Source: Burkholderia sp. IMCC1007
Lineage (GTDB): Bacteria; Pseudomonadota; Gammaproteobacteria; Burkholderiales; Burkholderiaceae
NCBI RefSeq assembly: GCF_027257875.1
Contig: NZ_JAPVQY010000066.1
Location: forward strand, 1 to 43,713
Length of the DNA: 43,713 nt
Direction of reading: 5' to 3'
The notes under the pieces: generated by a model
Told to the model about the DNA's origin: nothing
The model's input: only the letters and a program-made list of their open reading frames with translations
The model's database searches: none
Shown: one piece after another, positions 32,775 through 41,404 of the stretch
Layout: each line of letters opens with the position of its first letter
How positions within the stretch are numbered: position 1 is the first letter of the stretch
Made by a program: the position numbers and the translations under genes

Positions 32775-33530
32775 TTATGCGTCGTCGAGTTCGCCGTTCA
32801 GTTCGTCCGCGCGTTTTTGCGCGACCGCGAAATCGAGATCGCCGGAATAGATCGCACGGCCGCAGATCACGCCTTCGACGCCGTGCTCTTCCACTTCGCA
32901 GAGATGCTCGATGTCGGTGAGGTTCGACAGGCCGCCGCTGGCGATCACCGGAATGCCGACCGCCTGGGCGAGCTTCACCGTCGCCTCGATGTTGATGCCC
33001 TGCAGCATCCCGTCGCGGCCGATGTCGGTATAGACGATCGATTCGACGCCGTAGTCCTCGAACTTGCGCGCGAGATCGATCACTTCGTGGCCGGTCAGCT
33101 TGCTCCAGCCGTCGGTCGCGACCTTGCCGTCCTTCGCGTCCAGCCCGACGATGATGTTGCCCGCGAACGCGGTGCATGCGTCCTGCAGGAAGCCCGGGTT
33201 CTTCACGGCGGCGGTGCCGATGATCACGTACGAGAGGCCGGCGTCGAGATACTTCTCGATCGTCTCGAGGCTGCGAATGCCGCCGCCGAGCTGCACGGGG
33301 ATTTCGTCGCCGACTTCGTCGAGGATCGCTTCGATCGCTTCGAGATTCTTCGGCTTGCCGGCAAACGCGCCGTTCAGGTCGACGAGGTGCAGCCGCCGGG
33401 CGCCGAGATCGACCCACTTGCGGGCCATCGCCGCCGGGTCCTCGGAGAAAATCGTGGCCTGGTCCATATCGCCCTGTTTGAGGCGCACACACTGACCGTC
33501 TTTGAGATCGATGGCCGGAATCAGCAACAT
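32775..33530 (-). CDS. hisA: HisA, ProFAR isomerase
   Basis: A 251-residue (beta/alpha)8-barrel isomerase, homologous to HisF. IPAIDLKDGQCVRL contains the catalytic Asp8, and YTDIGRDGMLQG the second Asp. It follows hisH by 309 bases, unusual within this compact operon. No Shine-Dalgarno match is obvious, and a T-tract from an upstream hairpin ends about 21 bases before the ATG. Confidence 0.97.
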   Translation of the reverse strand: MLLIPAIDLKDGQCVRLKQGDMDQATIFSEDPAAMARKWVDLGARRLHLVDLNGAFAGKPKNLEAIEAILDEVGDEIPVQLGGGIRSLETIEKYLDAGLSYVIIGTAAVKNPGFLQDACTAFAGNIIVGLDAKDGKVATDGWSKLTGHEVIDLARKFEDYGVESIVYTDIGRDGMLQGINIEATVKLAQAVGIPVIASGGLSNLTDIEHLCEVEEHGVEGVICGRAIYSGDLDFAVAQKRADELNGELDDA

Positions 33531-33551
33531 AGCAATCGGGTGTCGTCGTGG

Positions 33552-33597
33552 AAAAAGAAAAGAATCGGGCGCGCACCGGCCAAACCGGTGCCGCGCC
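33552..33597 (-). terminator. Terminator-like hairpin in the hisH-hisA gap
   Basis: On the minus strand a stem of 12 base pairs with one bulged G (arms 33597-33585 and 33579-33568, 5-base loop) is followed by a T-rich tract (TTCTTTTCTTTTT, 33564-33552). It ends about 21 bases before the hisA ATG. The rest of the 309-base gap (33598-33839) holds no credible gene; a short CGGGCC-TTCCA-GGCCCG hairpin near 33799-33816 is the only other structure. Confidence 0.65.
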
Positions 33598-33839
33598 GTC
33601 TCGCTAGTTTAGTACAACTCTTTCAGCGCTTAGGGCCTGCTGCTGCCAATAACGGGCTTGCGAACGTGCCCTTCCGGCCGCACTGCAACGCGTGGTGATC
33701 GCCGTCCGGCCGAGCCGGGCCAGTCGCGATCGACGCCGCTATGCGGCAGGAAAGACACGCGCCCACGCTGACAAATCATTCGCGGGGCGGCCGCAACACG
33801 GGCCTTCCAGGCCCGCGCATTGTGGCACGCATGCGACGT

Positions 33840-34481
33840 TTACGGTTTCCAGTGTACGAAGTTGCGATACAGACGCAACCCGACCTCCGCGCTTTTCTCG
33901 GGGTGGAATTGGGTCGCGAAGAGGTTGTCCCGCGCGACCGCGGACGTAAACGGCGCACCGTACGCCGTTTCGCCGACCGTGTGCGCCGGGTTCTCCGGGC
34001 TCACGTAGTAGCTGTGCACGAAATAGAAATACGCGTCGTCGGGCACGCCGTCCCACAGCGGGTGCGGCTGCGATTGACGCACGCGGTTCCAGCCCATCTG
34101 CGGCACCTTGAAGCGCGAGCCGTCGTCCTGCAGCCGGCCGTCGAGCTCGAACCGCACGACCTTGCCGGGCAACAGGCCGAGGCCCTTCGTGTCGCCTTCG
34201 GCGCTCCAGTCGAACAGCATCTGCTCGCCGACGCACACGCCGAGCAGCGGCTTCGTGCGCGACGCCTCGATCACCGCTTCCTGCAGCCCCGATTCGCCGA
34301 GGCAGCGCATGCAGTCGGGCATCGCACCCTGGCCGGGCAGCACGACGCGGTCGGCCGCGCGAATCGCGGCCGGCGTGTCGACGATCGCCACGTCGGCGGC
34401 CGGTTCGGCCTTCTTGAGCGCCTGCGCGACCGAGCGCAGGTTGCCCATCCCATAATCCACAATCGCAATCGAAGTTTTCAT
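33840..34481 (-). CDS. hisH: HisH, imidazole glycerol phosphate synthase glutaminase subunit
   Basis: A 213-residue class-I glutamine amidotransferase. It begins MKTSIAIVDYGMGNLRSV; the catalytic triad is Cys83 (LGVCVGEQ), His193 and Glu195 (FHPEKS). It supplies ammonia to HisF. The start overlaps the marC stop by 4 bases. Confidence 0.97.
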   Translation of the reverse strand: MKTSIAIVDYGMGNLRSVAQALKKAEPAADVAIVDTPAAIRAADRVVLPGQGAMPDCMRCLGESGLQEAVIEASRTKPLLGVCVGEQMLFDWSAEGDTKGLGLLPGKVVRFELDGRLQDDGSRFKVPQMGWNRVRQSQPHPLWDGVPDDAYFYFVHSYYVSPENPAHTVGETAYGAPFTSAVARDNLFATQFHPEKSAEVGLRLYRNFVHWKP

Positions 34482-35098
34482 CTCAGTGCAGGCAGTAGCG
34501 CCCTCAGTCCATTGACGATGAATTCCACCGCCAGCGCCGACAGCATCAGACCCATCAGCCGCGTGGCGATGTTGATGCCGGTGCGGCCGATCCAGTTCGC
34601 GATCGGCTCGGCGAGCCGCATCGCGAAGAAACACAGCAGAGCCAGGACCGCGCCAATTGCGACGAGCCCGGCTCGCTCATACCAGTGACGCGAGTTCGCC
34701 GCGTAGACGATCGCCGTGCTGATCGAGCCGGGGCCCGTGAGCAGCGGGATCGCCAGCGGCACGACCGCGATGTTGTCCTTCATCTCGGCTTCGTGGCGCT
34801 CCTCCGGCGTCGATCGCGTGTTGCCGATCTGCGCATTCAGCATGTTGATCGCCATCAGCAGCATGATGATCCCGCCGCCCACTTCGAGCGAGCCGACCGA
34901 AATGCCGAAGAAGTCGATGATCTGCTGCCCGAGCAGCACCGTCACCGTCATCACGCAGAACACCGACACCGACGCGATCCGGATCGTGCGACGCCGTTCG
35001 TCGTCCGTCTGCTGCGCCGTCAGGCTCAGGAAGAACGGCACCGCGCCGACCGGATTGATCAGCGCGAGCAGCGAAATGAACGATTTGAGCAGATCCAT
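34478..35098 (-). CDS. MarC-family integral membrane protein inside the his operon
   Basis: A 206-residue MarC/YhgN-type protein with about six hydrophobic segments and the family motifs LLALINPVGAVPFF near the N-terminus and PLAIPLLTGPGSISTAI near residue 115. The function of the family is not established; an early link to multiple antibiotic resistance was later withdrawn. It has no known histidine step, yet it lies between hisB and hisH and overlaps hisH by ATGA, so hisH translation may depend on it. Confidence 0.92.
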   Translation of the reverse strand: MDLLKSFISLLALINPVGAVPFFLSLTAQQTDDERRRTIRIASVSVFCVMTVTVLLGQQIIDFFGISVGSLEVGGGIIMLLMAINMLNAQIGNTRSTPEERHEAEMKDNIAVVPLAIPLLTGPGSISTAIVYAANSRHWYERAGLVAIGAVLALLCFFAMRLAEPIANWIGRTGINIATRLMGLMLSALAVEFIVNGLRALLPALR

Positions 35099-35158
35099 CG
35101 CAAGCCGGCGCGCCGCGCCGAAGCCGTGAGGTTGTCCCGAGCGCAGCCCGTCAGGAAA

Positions 35159-35746
35159 TCAGAGGCTGCCCTTCGTCGACGGAATCTGCCCCGCCGCACG
35201 TTCGTCGAGCTCCACCGCCGCGCGCAGCGCGCGGCCGAAGGCCTTGAACACCGTTTCGAGCTGATGGTGCGCGTTGATCCCGCGCAGGTTGTCGATGTGC
35301 AGCGTGACGCCCGCGTGGTTCACGAACCCGCGGAAGAATTCGATCGACAGATCGACGTCGAACGTGCCGATCCGCGCGCGCGTGAACGGCACGTGGAATT
35401 CGAGGCCCGGACGACCCGAGAAGTCGATCACGACGCGCGACAGCGCCTCGTCGAGCGGCACGTACGAATGGCCGTAACGGCGGATGCCCTTGCGATCGCC
35501 GATCGCCTTCGCGACGGCCTGACCGAGCGTGATGCCGACGTCCTCGACCGTATGGTGATCGTCGATGTGCGTGTCGCCATGCGCTTCAACCTCGAGATCG
35601 ACCAGACCGTGTCGCGCGATCTGGTCGAGCATATGGTCGAGAAACGGCACGCCGGTAGCCAGCTTCTGCCGGCCCGTGCCGTCGAGATCGAGCTTCACAC
35701 GGATCTGCGTTTCGCTGGTATTGCGAACGACTTCCGCCACACGCAT
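35159..35746 (-). CDS. hisB: HisB, imidazoleglycerol-phosphate dehydratase
   Basis: A 195-residue monofunctional IGPD. The manganese-binding motifs are FLDHMLDQIARHG, DDHHTVEDVG and the later GINAHHQLE. The histidinol-phosphatase domain of enterobacterial HisB is absent. It follows hisC by 64 bases and precedes marC by 60. Confidence 0.97.
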   Translation of the reverse strand: MRVAEVVRNTSETQIRVKLDLDGTGRQKLATGVPFLDHMLDQIARHGLVDLEVEAHGDTHIDDHHTVEDVGITLGQAVAKAIGDRKGIRRYGHSYVPLDEALSRVVIDFSGRPGLEFHVPFTRARIGTFDVDLSIEFFRGFVNHAGVTLHIDNLRGINAHHQLETVFKAFGRALRAAVELDERAAGQIPSTKGSL

Positions 35747-35810
35747 GGCAATTCCTTGATTGAGTCTATGTAAATGGGGATTGATCGTCGCGCGCCGCCG
35801 CGCCCTGGGC

Positions 35811-36884
35811 TCAACCGGGCAGCGCGAGTTTCAAAGCAGCCAGCAAGCGTGCATTTTCATCGGGAGAACCGACGGTCAGCCGCACGCATTCGGCCAGCAA
35901 CGGATGCATTTTACTCACGTTTTTGATCAACACCCGTTCGGTGAGCAGCGCATCGAACACGCTCGCCGCGTCCGGCACGCGCACCAGCAGGAAGTTGCCG
36001 GCGCTCGGATACACCGTCGCGCCCGGCAGCGCGGCCACGGCCTGCGCGAGGCGCGCGCGTTCCGCGCGCAGTTCGGCCGCCTGCGCATCGAGCACGTCGA
36101 GGTGATCGAGCAGGAAATCGGCGGTCGCCTGGGTCAGCACGTTGATGTTGTACGGCGGACGCACCTTGTCGAACTGGGTCAGCCAGGCCGGCAGCCCGGC
36201 GAGATAGCCGAGGCGGATGCCCGCGAGGCCGAGCTTCGACACGGTGCGCATCACGACGACGTTGTCGAATTCGGCGGCGCGCGGCAGCCACGAACGCTCG
36301 GCGAACGGCTGGTACGCCTCGTCGATCACGATCAGGCTGTGACGCGCGGCCGCGATGATGCGCTCGACGTCGGCTTCTTCGTACAGCGTACCGGTCGGGT
36401 TGTTCGGATACGCGAGATAGACGAGCGCGGGCCGGTGCGCGTCGATCGCCGCGATCATCGCGTCGGCGTCGAGCGTCAGGTCGGCCTTCAGCGGCACGCC
36501 GACGAATTCGAGCTGCGCGAACTTCGCGGACAGCTCGTACATCACGAAGCCCGGCACCGGTGCGAGCACCTTCGCGCCCGGCCTCGCGCATGCGACCGAC
36601 ATCATGCTGATGATTTCGTCCGACCCGTTGCCGAGCAGCACGTCGCACGCGGCCGGCACGCCCATTGCGTGGCGCAGCTTGTCGAGCAGCGCGCCCGGGC
36701 GCGGCGCCGGGTAGCGGTTCAGCGCGACCTGCGCGAGGCGCTCGCCGAGCGCCGCGGCGAGCGGCGCGGGCAGCGAATACGGGTTCTCCATCGCGTCGAG
36801 CTTCACGAACCCGCTCGCGTCCGGCACCGGGTAGCTCGTCATCGCGAGCACGTCGCGGCGGATGATGTCTTGTGGCGTCGTCAT
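35811..36884 (-). CDS. hisC: HisC, histidinol-phosphate aminotransferase
   Basis: A 357-residue fold-type-I PLP aminotransferase. KLDAMENPYSLP is the N-terminal substrate region, YPNNPTGTLY and DEAYQPFAE hold cofactor contacts, and TVSKLGLAGIRLGY carries the Schiff-base lysine (Lys217). It starts 120 bases after hisD; that gap contains a perfect hairpin. Confidence 0.97.
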   Translation of the reverse strand: MTTPQDIIRRDVLAMTSYPVPDASGFVKLDAMENPYSLPAPLAAALGERLAQVALNRYPAPRPGALLDKLRHAMGVPAACDVLLGNGSDEIISMMSVACARPGAKVLAPVPGFVMYELSAKFAQLEFVGVPLKADLTLDADAMIAAIDAHRPALVYLAYPNNPTGTLYEEADVERIIAAARHSLIVIDEAYQPFAERSWLPRAAEFDNVVVMRTVSKLGLAGIRLGYLAGLPAWLTQFDKVRPPYNINVLTQATADFLLDHLDVLDAQAAELRAERARLAQAVAALPGATVYPSAGNFLLVRVPDAASVFDALLTERVLIKNVSKMHPLLAECVRLTVGSPDENARLLAALKLALPG

Positions 36885-36925
36885 GATCTCAAGCCGGCGT
36901 GCGTCGCGCCGGCGTCAAATGGTCG

Positions 36926-36949
36926 GCAACGCGGCGGCTGCCGCGTTGC
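36926..36949 (-). promoter_or_regulatory. Perfect hairpin in the hisD-hisC gap
   Basis: A 10-base-pair perfect stem (GCAACGCGGC / GCCGCGTTGC) with a 4-base loop lies about 40 bases before hisC. There is no T-run. It could protect or process the mRNA between the two genes. Structure is certain, function is inferred. Confidence 0.5.
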
Positions 36950-37004
36950 ACTGGTCTGCTGGCCGACCGGAACCGATGCGTCGGCATCGGCCCCGGCGCG
37001 CGGG

Positions 37005-38321
37005 TCACCCCTTCATCCGGAGTTCGGCGCTGCGCGCGTGCGCCTGCAGGCCCTCGCCGTATGCGAGCTCGGAGGCGATTTCACCCAGCGTCTGCGCACC
37101 TTCGGCGCTGACTTCGATCAGGCTCGAGCGCTTGATGAAGTCGTACACGCCGAGCGGCGACGAGAAGCGCGCGGTGCGCGACGTCGGCAGCACGTGGTTC
37201 GGGCCCGCGCAGTAGTCGCCGAGGCTCTCGCTCGTGTAGCGGCCGAGGAAGATCGCGCCCGCGTGGCGGATCTGCTGGCCCCATTGCTGCGGCTCCAGCG
37301 CCGAGATTTCGAGGTGTTCCGGCGCGATGTCGTTCGCGATCCGGCACGCTTCGGCCATGTCGCGCACCTTGATCAGCGCGCCGCGGCCTTCGAGCGATGC
37401 GCGGATCACGTCCTGGCGCGGCATCGTCGGCAGCAGCTCGTCGATCGCCTTCTCGACGCGCTCGAGGAACGCGCCATCCGGGCACAGCAGGATCGACTGC
37501 GCGAGCTCGTCGTGTTCGGCCTGCGAGAACAGGTCCATCGCGACCCAGCTCGGATCGGTCGTGCCGTCGCACAGCACGAGGATTTCCGACGGGCCGGCGA
37601 TCATGTCGATGCCGACCGTGCCGAACACGCGGCGCTTCGCCGACGCGACGTACGCGTTGCCCGGCCCGCAGATCTTGTCGACCGCCGGCACCGTGGCCGT
37701 ACCGTACGCGAGCGCGCCGACCGCCTGCGCGCCGCCGATCGTGAACACGCGATCGACGCCGCCGAGCAGCGCCGCGGCGAGCACGAGGTCGTTCTTCACG
37801 CCGTCCGGGGTCGGCACGACCATCACGATCTCGCCGACGCCCGCGACCCGCGCGGGAATCGCGTTCATCAGCACCGACGACGGGTAGGCCGCCTTGCCGC
37901 CCGGCACGTACAAGCCGACGCGGTCGAGCGGCGTGATCTTCTGGCCGAGCACCGTGCCGTCGCTTTCCGTGTACTGCCAGCTATGCGTGCCGCACTCGAT
38001 CTTCTGCTTCTCGTGGTACGCGCGCACCCGCGCCGCCGCCGCTTCCAGCGCCGCGCGCGCCTTCGGCGCGAGGCCGTCGAGCGCCGTCTGCAGCGCGTCC
38101 TGCGGCAGTTCGAGCGCGGCGACGCTGCCTGCGTTCAGCCGGTCGAAACGGTTCGTGTACTCGAGCACCGCGGCGTCGCCGCGCGACTTCACGTCGGCGA
38201 GAATCTGCGCGACCGATTGCTCGATCGCTTCGTCCTCGCTCGCCTCGAATGCGAGCAACGCGCGCAGCGCGGCATCGAAGCCTTCGCTCGCCGAATCGAG
38301 TTTGCGGATGGTGATGGCCAT
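37005..38321 (-). CDS. hisD: HisD, histidinol dehydrogenase
   Basis: A 438-residue zinc enzyme for the last two steps of histidine synthesis. Conserved regions include LYVPGGKAAYPSSVLMNAIPA, ICGPGNAYVASAKR, GPSEILVL, SQAEHDELAQSIL (with catalytic and zinc residues) and NHVLPTSRTARF. It follows hisG by 24 bases. Confidence 0.98.
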   Translation of the reverse strand: MAITIRKLDSASEGFDAALRALLAFEASEDEAIEQSVAQILADVKSRGDAAVLEYTNRFDRLNAGSVAALELPQDALQTALDGLAPKARAALEAAAARVRAYHEKQKIECGTHSWQYTESDGTVLGQKITPLDRVGLYVPGGKAAYPSSVLMNAIPARVAGVGEIVMVVPTPDGVKNDLVLAAALLGGVDRVFTIGGAQAVGALAYGTATVPAVDKICGPGNAYVASAKRRVFGTVGIDMIAGPSEILVLCDGTTDPSWVAMDLFSQAEHDELAQSILLCPDGAFLERVEKAIDELLPTMPRQDVIRASLEGRGALIKVRDMAEACRIANDIAPEHLEISALEPQQWGQQIRHAGAIFLGRYTSESLGDYCAGPNHVLPTSRTARFSSPLGVYDFIKRSSLIEVSAEGAQTLGEIASELAYGEGLQAHARSAELRMKG

Positions 38322-38345
38322 GGGAGTTCCGTTACGGTGATGCGC

Positions 38346-38999
38346 TCAATTGCCATTCTGCGACGCGCGTTCGAACGCGTCGAGAATCGGCTTGAGCGCG
38401 GCGCGCTTCAACTTCAGCGCAGCCTGGTTCACGACGAGGCGCGACGAGATCGCCATGATCTCCTCGACCTCGACCAGATTGTTCGCCTTCAGCGTGCCGC
38501 CCGAGCTGACGAGGTCGACGATCGCATCGGCCAGCCCGACGAGCGGCGCCAGCTCCATCGAGCCGTACAGCTTGATCAGGTCGACGTGCACGCCCTTCGC
38601 GGCGAAGTGTTCGCGCGCCGTTTCGACATACTTCGTCGCGACCCGCAGGCGCGCGCCCTGGCGCACCGCGTTCGCGTAGTCGAAACCGGCCGGCACGGCC
38701 ACCGACATCCGGCAGCGTGCAATGTTCAGATCGATCGGCTGGTACAGGCCCGAGCCGCCGTGCTCGACCAGCACGTCCTTGCCGGCCACGCCGAAATCGG
38801 CCGCGCCGTATTCCACGTAGGTCGGCACGTCGCTCGCGCGCACGATGATCACGCGCAGGTTCGGATCGGTCGTCGGCAGAATCAGCTTGCGCGACGTTTC
38901 CGGATCCTCGGCCACCTGCACGCCGGCGGCTGCCAGCAGCGGCAGGGTTTCCTCGAAAATCCGGCCCTTCGACAGGGCGAGGGTCAGCGGCGCGGTCAT
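38346..38999 (-). CDS. hisG: HisG, ATP phosphoribosyltransferase (short form)
   Basis: A 217-residue catalytic subunit starting MTAPLTLALSKGRIFEETLPLL, with EYGAADFGVAGKDVL and the PRPP-binding end segment DAIVDLVSSGGTLKANNL. It is the short form without the C-terminal regulatory domain, so it should need HisZ, which is not in this window. It overlaps murA by 4 bases. Confidence 0.97.
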   Translation of the reverse strand: MTAPLTLALSKGRIFEETLPLLAAAGVQVAEDPETSRKLILPTTDPNLRVIIVRASDVPTYVEYGAADFGVAGKDVLVEHGGSGLYQPIDLNIARCRMSVAVPAGFDYANAVRQGARLRVATKYVETAREHFAAKGVHVDLIKLYGSMELAPLVGLADAIVDLVSSGGTLKANNLVEVEEIMAISSRLVVNQAALKLKRAALKPILDAFERASQNGN

Positions 39000-40258
39000 G
39001 CTTGGCTCCCGGAAAGGCGGCGCACGTTCGCGCCGACGGCGGTCAGTTTGGCTTCCATGCGGTCGTAGCCGCGGTCCAGATGGTAGATGCGGTCGACGAG
39101 CGTTTCGCCGTCGGCACGCAGCCCGGCGATCACGAGGCTCGCCGACGCACGCAGGTCGGTCGCCATCACGGTTGCGCCGGACAGCTTGTCGACGCCGGTC
39201 ACGAGCGCCGTGTTGCCGTCGACCGTGATGTTCGCGCCGAGCCGGTTCAGCTCCTGCACGTGCATGAAGCGATTCTCGAAAATGGTCTCGACGACCTGCG
39301 CGGTGCCCGTCGCGATCGAATTGAGGGCCATGAACTGCGCCTGCATGTCGGTCGGGAACGCCGGGTATTCCGACGTGCGGATCGTCACCGCCGACGGGCG
39401 GCGGTCCATCTTCACGCGCAGCCAGTTGCCGCCTTCCTCGATCGACACGCCGGCTTCGCGCAGCTTGTCGACCACCGCGTCGAGGATGTGCGGGCGCACG
39501 CCCGTCAGCATCACGTCGCCGCCGGCCGCCGCGACCGCGCACAGGAACGTGCCGGCCTCGATACGGTCGGGAATCACCGAATGGCGCGCGCCATGCAGAC
39601 GCTCGACGCCCTGGATCACGAGGCGATCGGTGCCGATGCCGTCGATTTTCGCGCCCATCGCAACCAGCAAGTGTGCGAGATCGCTCACTTCCGGCTCGCG
39701 CGCGGCGTTTTCGATCACCGTCTCGCCGTCGGCCAGCGTCGCGGCCATCAGCAGGTTTTCCGTGCCCGTCACCGTGATCATGTCGGTCACGATGCGCGCG
39801 CCCTTCAGGCGCTTCGCGCGCGCTTCGATGAAGCCGTGCTCGATGCTGATCTCGGCGCCCATCGCCTGCAGGCCCTTGATGTGCTGGTCGACCGGACGCG
39901 CGCCGATCGCGCAGCCGCCCGGCAGCGACACCTTCGCCTCGCCGAAGCGCGCGAGCAGCGGCCCGAGCACGAGGATCGACGCGCGCATCGTCTTCACGAG
40001 CTCGTACGGCGCGACGAGGTTGTCGACGCGCGACGCGTCGAGCTGCACGCGGCAGCCGTCGGTCTCGCTCTTCACGCCCATCTGGTTCAGCACCTTCAGC
40101 GTGGTGCGCACGTCCTTCAGGTTCGGCACGTTGTCGAGCTCGACCGGCTCGGCGCTCAGCAGCCCCGCGCACAGGATCGGCAGCGCGGCGTTCTTCGCGC
40201 CCGACACGACGATCTCGCCCGACAGCCGGCGACCGCCTTCGATCACGAGCTTGTCCAT
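38996..40258 (-). CDS. murA: MurA, UDP-GlcNAc 1-carboxyvinyltransferase
   Basis: A 420-residue enolpyruvyl transferase for the first committed step of peptidoglycan synthesis. MDKLVIEGGRRLSGEIVVSG matches the usual start, SGAKNAALPIL is the N-terminal substrate loop, and Cys116 in LPGGCAIGARPVDQH is the catalytic cysteine targeted by fosfomycin. I chose the ATG at 40258 for family match and its GGGA tract 6 bases upstream; a GTG at 40345, 13 bases after the bolA stop, would add 29 residues and is a possible annotated start. Its stop overlaps hisG, coupling cell-wall and histidine genes. Confidence 0.95.
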   Translation of the reverse strand: MDKLVIEGGRRLSGEIVVSGAKNAALPILCAGLLSAEPVELDNVPNLKDVRTTLKVLNQMGVKSETDGCRVQLDASRVDNLVAPYELVKTMRASILVLGPLLARFGEAKVSLPGGCAIGARPVDQHIKGLQAMGAEISIEHGFIEARAKRLKGARIVTDMITVTGTENLLMAATLADGETVIENAAREPEVSDLAHLLVAMGAKIDGIGTDRLVIQGVERLHGARHSVIPDRIEAGTFLCAVAAAGGDVMLTGVRPHILDAVVDKLREAGVSIEEGGNWLRVKMDRRPSAVTIRTSEYPAFPTDMQAQFMALNSIATGTAQVVETIFENRFMHVQELNRLGANITVDGNTALVTGVDKLSGATVMATDLRASASLVIAGLRADGETLVDRIYHLDRGYDRMEAKLTAVGANVRRLSGSQA

Positions 40259-40358
40259 CCCCTGTCCCTGCGTTTGCCCGTTGGCGGCCGGGTGTGCCGT
40301 GGCGACGCTCTGGACGGCGTCGCGCTCGTTGACGGTGACTTGCACTCAGTGGTTCCGG

Positions 40359-40598
40359 TTATGCGTTCTGCCATTCGGCGGGCGTCAGCGTCTTCATGCT
40401 GAGCGCGTGGATTTCCTGCTTCATGCGATCGCCGAGCGCCGCATAGACGAGCTGGTGCCGCTGGATCGGCCGCTTGCCTTCGAAGGCCGCCGACACGATC
40501 GTCGCGAAGAAATGCTGGCCGTCGCCTTCGACTTCCAGATGAGTGCAGGCGAGACCGCCGGCGATGTATTGCTTGACCTGTTCGGGAGTCGGCAACAT
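40359..40598 (-). CDS. BolA-family protein (IbaG/BolA type)
   Basis: A 79-residue BolA-like protein with the family's central GDGQHFFATIVSAAFEGKRPIQRHQLVYAAL segment, including the conserved His that helps ligate [2Fe-2S] with monothiol glutaredoxins. The small size and the murA neighbour match the acid-stress IbaG/YrbA subgroup. AGGAG lies 6 bases before the ATG. Confidence 0.93.
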   Translation of the reverse strand: MLPTPEQVKQYIAGGLACTHLEVEGDGQHFFATIVSAAFEGKRPIQRHQLVYAALGDRMKQEIHALSMKTLTPAEWQNA

Positions 40599-40648
40599 GA
40601 GGGGCTCCTGTCGGCGCGCGCCGCCCGTAGCGGCCGCTGCCGTCGATA

Positions 40649-41404
40649 TCAATGACGCAGTTTGTAGCCGGTCGCGAGCAGCCGCATCGCGAAAATCGCG
40701 AGCAGCACGAAGAAACCGGTGACGATGGCGAGGCTCGCGAGCGGGTTGATGTCGGACGCGCCGAAGAACCCGTAACGGAAACCGTCGATCATGTAGAAAA
40801 ACGGGTTGAGACGCGAAATCTCGCGCCACACGGGCGGCAGCGAGTGCGTCGAATAGAACACGCCGGACAGGAACGTCAGCGGCATGATCAGAAAGTTCTG
40901 GAACGCGGCGAGCTGGTCGAACTTCTCGGCCCAGATCCCGGCGATCAGCCCGAGCGTGCCGAGGATCGCCGAGCCGAGCAGCGCGAACGCGATGATGAAC
41001 AACGGCGCCGCGAAATGCATCGGGATAAACCACATCGTCACGACGAACACGCCGGCGCCGACCGCGAGCCCGCGCACCACGGACGCGAGCACGTACGCGC
41101 CGAAGATGTCCTTGTAGGACAGCGGCGGCAGCAGCACGAACACGAGGTTGCCCGTGATCTTCGACTGGATCAGCGACGACGAGCTGTTCGCGAACGCGTT
41201 CTGCAGCACGCTCATCATCACGAGGCCGGGAACCAGGAAGCTCACGTATTCGACGCCCGGATACACCTCGACGCGGCCCGACAGTGCGTGGCCGAAGATC
41301 GTCAGATACAGCAGCGCCGTCACGATCGGCGCGCACACCGTCTGGAACGACACCTTCCAGAAGCGCAGCAGTTCCTTGTAGAACAGCGTTTGAAACCCAC
41401 TCAT
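40649..41404 (-). CDS. ABC-2 type transporter permease (YadH-like)
   Basis: A 251-residue permease with about six membrane segments (for example TLGLIAGIWAEKFDQLAAFQ and PLTFLSGVFYSTHSLPP, typical of the ABC-2 family). It starts at an ATG that overlaps the ATPase stop (ATGA), so the two form one exporter. The substrate is unknown; the arrangement resembles E. coli yadG-yadH. Confidence 0.93.
   Translation of the reverse strand: MSGFQTLFYKELLRFWKVSFQTVCAPIVTALLYLTIFGHALSGRVEVYPGVEYVSFLVPGLVMMSVLQNAFANSSSSLIQSKITGNLVFVLLPPLSYKDIFGAYVLASVVRGLAVGAGVFVVTMWFIPMHFAAPLFIIAFALLGSAILGTLGLIAGIWAEKFDQLAAFQNFLIMPLTFLSGVFYSTHSLPPVWREISRLNPFFYMIDGFRYGFFGASDINPLASLAIVTGFFVLLAIFAMRLLATGYKLRH

Noticed and set aside
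33692..33949. Plus-strand 85-residue frame across the hisH-hisA gap
   Set aside because: It runs into antisense hisH, has an unnatural Arg/Pro-rich composition and no ribosome-binding site.
35760..39068. Plus-strand open frame of about 1,100 codons opposite hisC, hisD and hisG
   Set aside because: It is the antisense shadow of well-identified his genes in GC-rich DNA. The translation is Arg/His/Ala-rich with no family resemblance.
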